Origin: CAZWUZ01 sp964637655 [NCBI: uncultured bacterium]
Lineage (GTDB): Bacteria > DAOPZR01
Direction of reading: 5' to 3'
DNA length: 8,985 bases
NCBI GenBank assembly: GCA_964637655.1
Contig: CAZWUZ010000160.1
Location: 1-8,985 of the forward strand
Shown here: positions 6,496 through 8,985 of the stretch, one piece after another
Position numbering within the stretch: the stretch's first letter is position 1
Layout: every line of letters starts with the position of its first letter
Notes under the pieces: generated by a model
Seen by the model: only the letters and a program-made list of their open reading frames with translations
Database searches by the model: none
Told to the model about the DNA's origin: nothing
Position numbers and translations under genes: made by a program

Positions 6496-6954
6496 TCAGC
6501 TGAAGTTGAGTGTCCCCTGCAGCAGCCCGAGCACTGCGACCGTCGCTCCCCAGACCGCGCAAATGGCTGCCGACCAGAGCGCGAGACGACTGCCGCGCCT
6601 GGCGGTCGAGCGCCAGCCGGCCAGGAAGGTCAAAGCCAGCAGGGCCAGGGCGACCGCCAGCCGCCCCTCGCAGTGACGGTAGCACTGGAACATCGAAAAC
6701 TGGCGCCAGGAAAATATCGCGGCGGTCAGATACGCGAGCACGAACAGCACCGTGTACACCGGCCCGCCCCATGCGGGCCGCAGCCGCATGGCAGCCGCCG
6801 CCTGCACACAGAAACAGGCGGCAAAGAACGGCACCATCCAGTGATGGTGGACCTCCCGGATGAACCAGGGACTGAGCAGGCCGAAGAGGGCGATGTTGCC
6901 GGCCGCGACCGCAGCCGCGATCAGGAAGGGCGTCCGTACCGTCAGCGGATTCAT
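6496..6954 (-). CDS. Small polytopic membrane protein, unknown function
   Basis: I do not recognise the family. The 152-residue protein has about five hydrophobic segments (roughly 8-30, 38-56, 62-82, 97-114, 123-146) with short loops. The first loop holds REVHHHW (33-39) and the third loop holds FQCYRHCEGR (89-98), so His and Cys residues cluster near membrane boundaries. A longer frame runs back to 7182, but that extension overlaps the DUF218 gene and is Cys/Arg-rich shadow sequence, so I start at ATG 6954. The ribosome site is weak (GAAGAAGG about 13 nt upstream), and the gene begins 19 bp after the DUF218 stop, so coupled translation is likely. It lies 27 bp before the toroid protein gene. 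Confidence 0.65.
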   Translation of the reverse strand: MNPLTVRTPFLIAAAVAAGNIALFGLLSPWFIREVHHHWMVPFFAACFCVQAAAAMRLRPAWGGPVYTVLFVLAYLTAAIFSWRQFSMFQCYRHCEGRLAVALALLALTFLAGWRSTARRGSRLALWSAAICAVWGATVAVLGLLQGTLNFS

Positions 6955-6973
6955 CAGCGCACCGCTGCCTTCT

Positions 6974-7642
6974 TCACGATGCAGCCGCAGACGGGAATAG
7001 CGCCTGCAGCAGCCGATGGCGCAGCAGGAAGCGGGCATAGTAGTAGGTTTCGCGCAGCAGGAACCGCGTCCGGCTTGCCGTCCCGACATAGCGCGTGGTC
7101 GGCGTGGGGGACGGATAGGCATCGAGCCCCAACACGTGTGCTTCCGCGATGGCGCGCCGCATATGCAGCGGGTCGCTGACAATCAGGAGGCGTTTCGCTC
7201 CCCGTGCAGACAGCAGCTGTCGCGCCTGCGCGAGGTTCTCACGTGTAGAATGCGAGGCGGTTTCAATGGCAATAGCATCAGCCGCCACGCCGTGTGCCAG
7301 GCAGAACTGCCGCGCGGCTTCCGACTCGGCCAGCGTATCCCCGTCACCGATCCCGCCGGTCAGCACCAGTAAAGGGACCTGTCGGGTCGTGTACAGGGCA
7401 AGCGCATGCTGCAGGCGCTGGGTAAAGACCGGGGTCGGCTGGCCGTTATCGATCGCCGCCCCGAGAACGATGGCCGCATCCGCCGGGGCCGTGTCGGTTA
7501 TCGTGCTGTAGCGCGCGATGCTGACGGCCAGATACAGGCACCAGAGCAGCACGAGCACCGCGAGAACCACTGCCGCATGCCGGCACCAGCGGTGATGCGA
7601 GCCGGCCAGTCTCCGTCCCAATGCAGCCCCGCGTGTCAGCAT
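6974..7642 (-). CDS. DUF218 (SanA/YdcF-like) membrane-anchored protein
   Basis: The 222-residue protein has a basic N-terminus, one membrane helix (about 22-44) and a DUF218 domain outside it. Family features in order are ADAAIVLGAAI (54-64), RLQHALALY (76-84), LLVLTGG (91-97), a Glu near 106, STRENLAQARQLL (132-144) and LLIVSDPLHMRRA (152-164). E. coli SanA, of the same family, affects envelope permeability to vancomycin, and other members are linked to envelope or cyclic-enterobacterial-antigen metabolism. A role in cell envelope upkeep is therefore the likely reading. ATG at 7642 overlaps the stop of the upstream gene (ATGCTGA), so translation is probably coupled; no strong ribosome site is visible. 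The longer open frame up to 7834 lies inside the upstream gene and was rejected. Confidence 0.8.
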   Translation of the reverse strand: MLTRGAALGRRLAGSHHRWCRHAAVVLAVLVLLWCLYLAVSIARYSTITDTAPADAAIVLGAAIDNGQPTPVFTQRLQHALALYTTRQVPLLVLTGGIGDGDTLAESEAARQFCLAHGVAADAIAIETASHSTRENLAQARQLLSARGAKRLLIVSDPLHMRRAIAEAHVLGLDAYPSPTPTTRYVGTASRTRFLLRETYYYARFLLRHRLLQALFPSAAAS

Positions 7643-8079
7643 GTCGTGTGGATGAGCGCCGCAACCGGCCGGCCCGCATCGCGCAGTTGATTGAACAGAA
7701 TGACCGCCGCCGGGGTCGGCAGGAGACGCACGCGCTCGCGCAGCGACTCCGGCAGCGCCGTCACCGTCACCGCGCCGCTGTAGCCGGTTCCGACAATGAT
7801 GAGCGTCGCTTCGCCGGCGCTGCCGCGCGGACACAGTGCCGCCAGTTCAGCACCCGTCACCTGATGCTGTTTCCCGGGCCGCAGTCGAAAACTGCCGTCG
7901 GCAAACAGATACAGATCAGCAACAGGGAGGGGGATGGCCGAATAGACCGTAAACCCGAACCAGTGGCAGCCGACGCGCTCGGCAGGATTGGCCGCCAGCC
8001 AGAGTGCCAGCAGCACGATCAGCGCCAGCGTTGCCCGGCGCTGCCGTGGCGTTTCGACCAGCCGCCGCATGATTCGCAT
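7636..8079 (-). CDS. Membrane-anchored Mth938-like domain protein
   Basis: The 147-residue protein has a basic start, one hydrophobic helix (about 16-30) and a small domain resembling the Mth938/NDUFAF3 (former DUF498) family. The matching parts are ADLYLFADGSFRLR (54-67), ATLIIVGTGYSG (91-102, like the family's LLIGTG turn), and LPTPAAVILFNQLRDAGRPVAA (120-141, like the usual T-x-A-x-x-x-Y-N-x-L-x-x-x-G-R-x-V-A-A). Typical family members are soluble proteins of about 120 residues. Here the domain appears tethered to the membrane. I read this match by eye, so it is moderately confident only. ATG at 8079 has GGGGAGG four nucleotides upstream; the longer frame to 8349 runs through the promoter region and into the divergent gene. 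It is the first gene of the minus-strand operon and overlaps the DUF218 gene. Confidence 0.65.
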   Translation of the reverse strand: MRIMRRLVETPRQRRATLALIVLLALWLAANPAERVGCHWFGFTVYSAIPLPVADLYLFADGSFRLRPGKQHQVTGAELAALCPRGSAGEATLIIVGTGYSGAVTVTALPESLRERVRLLPTPAAVILFNQLRDAGRPVAALIHTTC

Positions 8080-8104
8080 ATTGCCTCCCCGATGCTTCAC
8101 TTCC

Positions 8105-8133
8105 CTCATATCATCCCGGCTGCTATTCTTCAA
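8105..8133 (-). promoter_or_regulatory. Candidate sigma70-type promoter for the 8079-5572 operon
   Basis: On the minus strand TTGAAG (8128-8133) and TATGAG (8105-8110) are separated by exactly 17 bp, each matching four of six consensus bases. The ribosome site of the first gene lies about 15 bp further on, leaving a short leader. Position is good; match quality is modest. Confidence 0.4.
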
Positions 8134-8150
8134 CCGGCGCGTCGTGATGC

Positions 8151-8177
8151 TTGACGCGGCACGGTGGCGCATAGTAA
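8151..8177 (+). promoter_or_regulatory. Weak candidate promoter for the QueG-like gene
   Basis: TTGACG (8151-8156) is a good -35 match, but the best nearby -10-like hexamer, TAGTAA (8172-8177), is only 15 bp away and matches poorly. The intergenic segment must carry some plus-strand promoter if the gene is first in its unit. Confidence 0.2.
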
Positions 8178-8218
8178 CTTCACGGGTACGGGAGCTGCCC
8201 GTCCCGCAGGAGCGCGTG

Positions 8219-8292
8219 ATGACCAGGCAACCGGCATGAGCACGATCCGCATGAGCCGCCGCCGGACAGCCCCGGGCGGTCACCATGGATAA
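8219..8292 (+). other. Possible leader mini-ORF chain before the QueG-like gene
   Basis: AGGAG (8208-8212) sits six nucleotides before ATG 8219, which opens a six-codon frame ending TGA at 8237-8239. That stop overlaps a second ATG at 8236 (ATGA), opening an 18-codon frame ending TAA at 8290-8292, which in turn overlaps the ATG of the QueG-like gene at 8285. The best ribosome site in the region thus belongs to the mini-ORF rather than to the gene. Translational coupling is possible, but chance is a real alternative. Confidence 0.25.
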
Positions 8293-8985
8293 GCAGCAAC
8301 TGCTTGCGTATACGCGCACCATCGGCATCGACCTCACCGGGGTCACCACGCCGGAACCGTTTCCCCGCTATCTCGACGAACTCGCCGCCCGCGCCGAACA
8401 CTACCGGGCGCGCTACGCCCACCGGCTCGAGACCTGGCACACCCATGCCGAGCCGCTGCGCCTCCTCCCGGGCGCCCGGTCGGTCATCGTCATCGGCTAC
8501 TATTACCTGGTCGACGAGCCCGGGCAGCAGGACGAGCCGTGCGGCCGGCTGGGACGCGTCGTCAGTTACGGCCATCCCGGCATTTTCAAGCGCGCAAAGC
8601 TGCTTTGTGCCTGGCTGCAGCGGCAGGGCTTTCAGGCGGTCATGGGAGCGCATCGCAAGGAGGCAGCAGTGCGCGCCGGGCTCGGGCTGATCGGCAACAA
8701 TGCCCTCGTCTGCAACCCGCAGTTCGGTCAGTGGGTCGCCTACCAGAGCATCGTCACCGACGCGCCGCTGGACCCCGATGCCCCCGCCACCGGCGACCTG
8801 TGCGGCAACTGCCGCCTCTGCCTCGACGCCTGCCCCACCGGTGCACTCTACGAACCGCACCGCCTCGATCCGCGCCGCTGCGTCACCTGCCTGCTCACCT
8901 CGCGCGACGTGCCCGCAGAACACTGGCCGGCGATGGGCACGCGCATCCTCGCCTGCGATGCCTGCCTCGAAGCGTGCCCGAAGAA
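8285..8985 (+). CDS. QueG-like (COG1600) double 4Fe-4S protein, N-terminal part (cut by window end)
   Basis: The 233 visible residues match the epoxyqueuosine-reductase/COG1600 architecture: LRLLPGARSVIVIGYYY (58-74), HRKEAAVRAGLGLIGNNAL (123-141), FGQWVAYQSIVTDAPLDPD (147-165), then two ferredoxin-type cluster motifs. The first cluster motif has C173, C176, C179 and C183 followed by PTGAL. The second region has C199, C202 and CDACLEACP (224-232). True QueG reduces epoxyqueuosine to queuosine in tRNA using cobalamin and 4Fe-4S clusters. Here the region between GRLGRVVSYG (87-96) and the A-G-L-G motif lacks the usual G-x-DYH motif that carries the proposed catalytic Asp, and the usual GKN is GNN. 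It may therefore be a QueG-like paralogue with another role, so I give no gene symbol. ATG 8285 is the first in-frame start after two stops; only a weak GGGCGG precedes it. Confidence 0.8.
   Translation, partial: MDKQQLLAYTRTIGIDLTGVTTPEPFPRYLDELAARAEHYRARYAHRLETWHTHAEPLRLLPGARSVIVIGYYYLVDEPGQQDEPCGRLGRVVSYGHPGIFKRAKLLCAWLQRQGFQAVMGAHRKEAAVRAGLGLIGNNALVCNPQFGQWVAYQSIVTDAPLDPDAPATGDLCGNCRLCLDACPTGALYEPHRLDPRRCVTCLLTSRDVPAEHWPAMGTRILACDACLEACPK

Noticed and set aside
5545-7179. Plus-strand open frame of 544 codons
   Set aside because: It is low-complexity Arg/Pro/Gln-rich sequence spanning three real minus-strand genes, hence a shadow frame.
6955-7182. N-terminal extension of the small membrane protein
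   Set aside because: It overlaps the DUF218 coding region and is Cys/Arg-rich; ATG 6954 leads directly into the first membrane helix.
8080-8349. N-terminal extension of the Mth938-like protein
   Set aside because: It crosses the promoter region and the start of the divergent gene; ATG 8079 has a strong ribosome site.

Overview
The window is GC-rich bacterial chromosome, densely packed with genes. It reads as ordinary chromosome rather than phage or plasmid: I see no transposase, integrase, tRNA, rRNA or CRISPR array. Paired LamG-domain membrane proteins, an alpha/alpha-toroid prenyltransferase-fold protein and an NhaD antiporter would fit the PVC superphylum (Lentisphaerae or Kiritimatiellota type). 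That placement is a low-confidence inference from gene content.

Layout. (1) Bases 1-2257, plus strand: the C-terminal part of an NhaD-type Na+/H+ antiporter, then after 15 bp a GT-C (ArnT/PMT-like) membrane glycosyltransferase. (2) Bases 2262-5464, minus strand, converging on the glycosyltransferase with only 4 bp between stop codons. Read in transcription order this is LamG protein B, LamG protein A (a tandem paralogue pair), a glyoxalase-I-like protein, a class II aldolase-fold protein, and a 105-residue unknown whose GTG start overlaps the aldolase stop. Spacings are 65, 21 and 10 bp, then an overlap, so one operon is likely. (3) Bases 5572-8079, minus strand: a membrane-anchored Mth938-like protein, a DUF218/SanA-like protein overlapping it by 7 bp, a small polytopic membrane protein, and a 298-residue squalene-cyclase/prenyltransferase-fold protein. 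This looks like a four-gene operon with a candidate promoter at 8105-8133. (4) Bases 8080-8284: a divergent intergenic region. (5) Base 8285 to the end, plus strand: the N-terminal 233 residues of a COG1600 (QueG-like) double 4Fe-4S protein, cut by the window edge.

How the genes may work together. The products in 5572-8079 (single-pass, polytopic and DUF218 proteins) suggest an envelope-linked module, but no reaction can be assigned from sequence. The glyoxalase and aldolase suggest small aldehyde or sugar-phosphate chemistry. The aldolase lacks one of the usual zinc-binding histidines, so its activity is open.

The points most worth a second look are the mosaic conservation of the two LamG genes (exact 246-bp and 90-bp blocks flanking a strongly diverged centre), the histidine-to-glutamine change in the aldolase metal site, the membrane-tethered Mth938-like domain, and the QueG-like protein that lacks the usual DYH motif. 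I found no clear case of a wholly new defence or mobile system.
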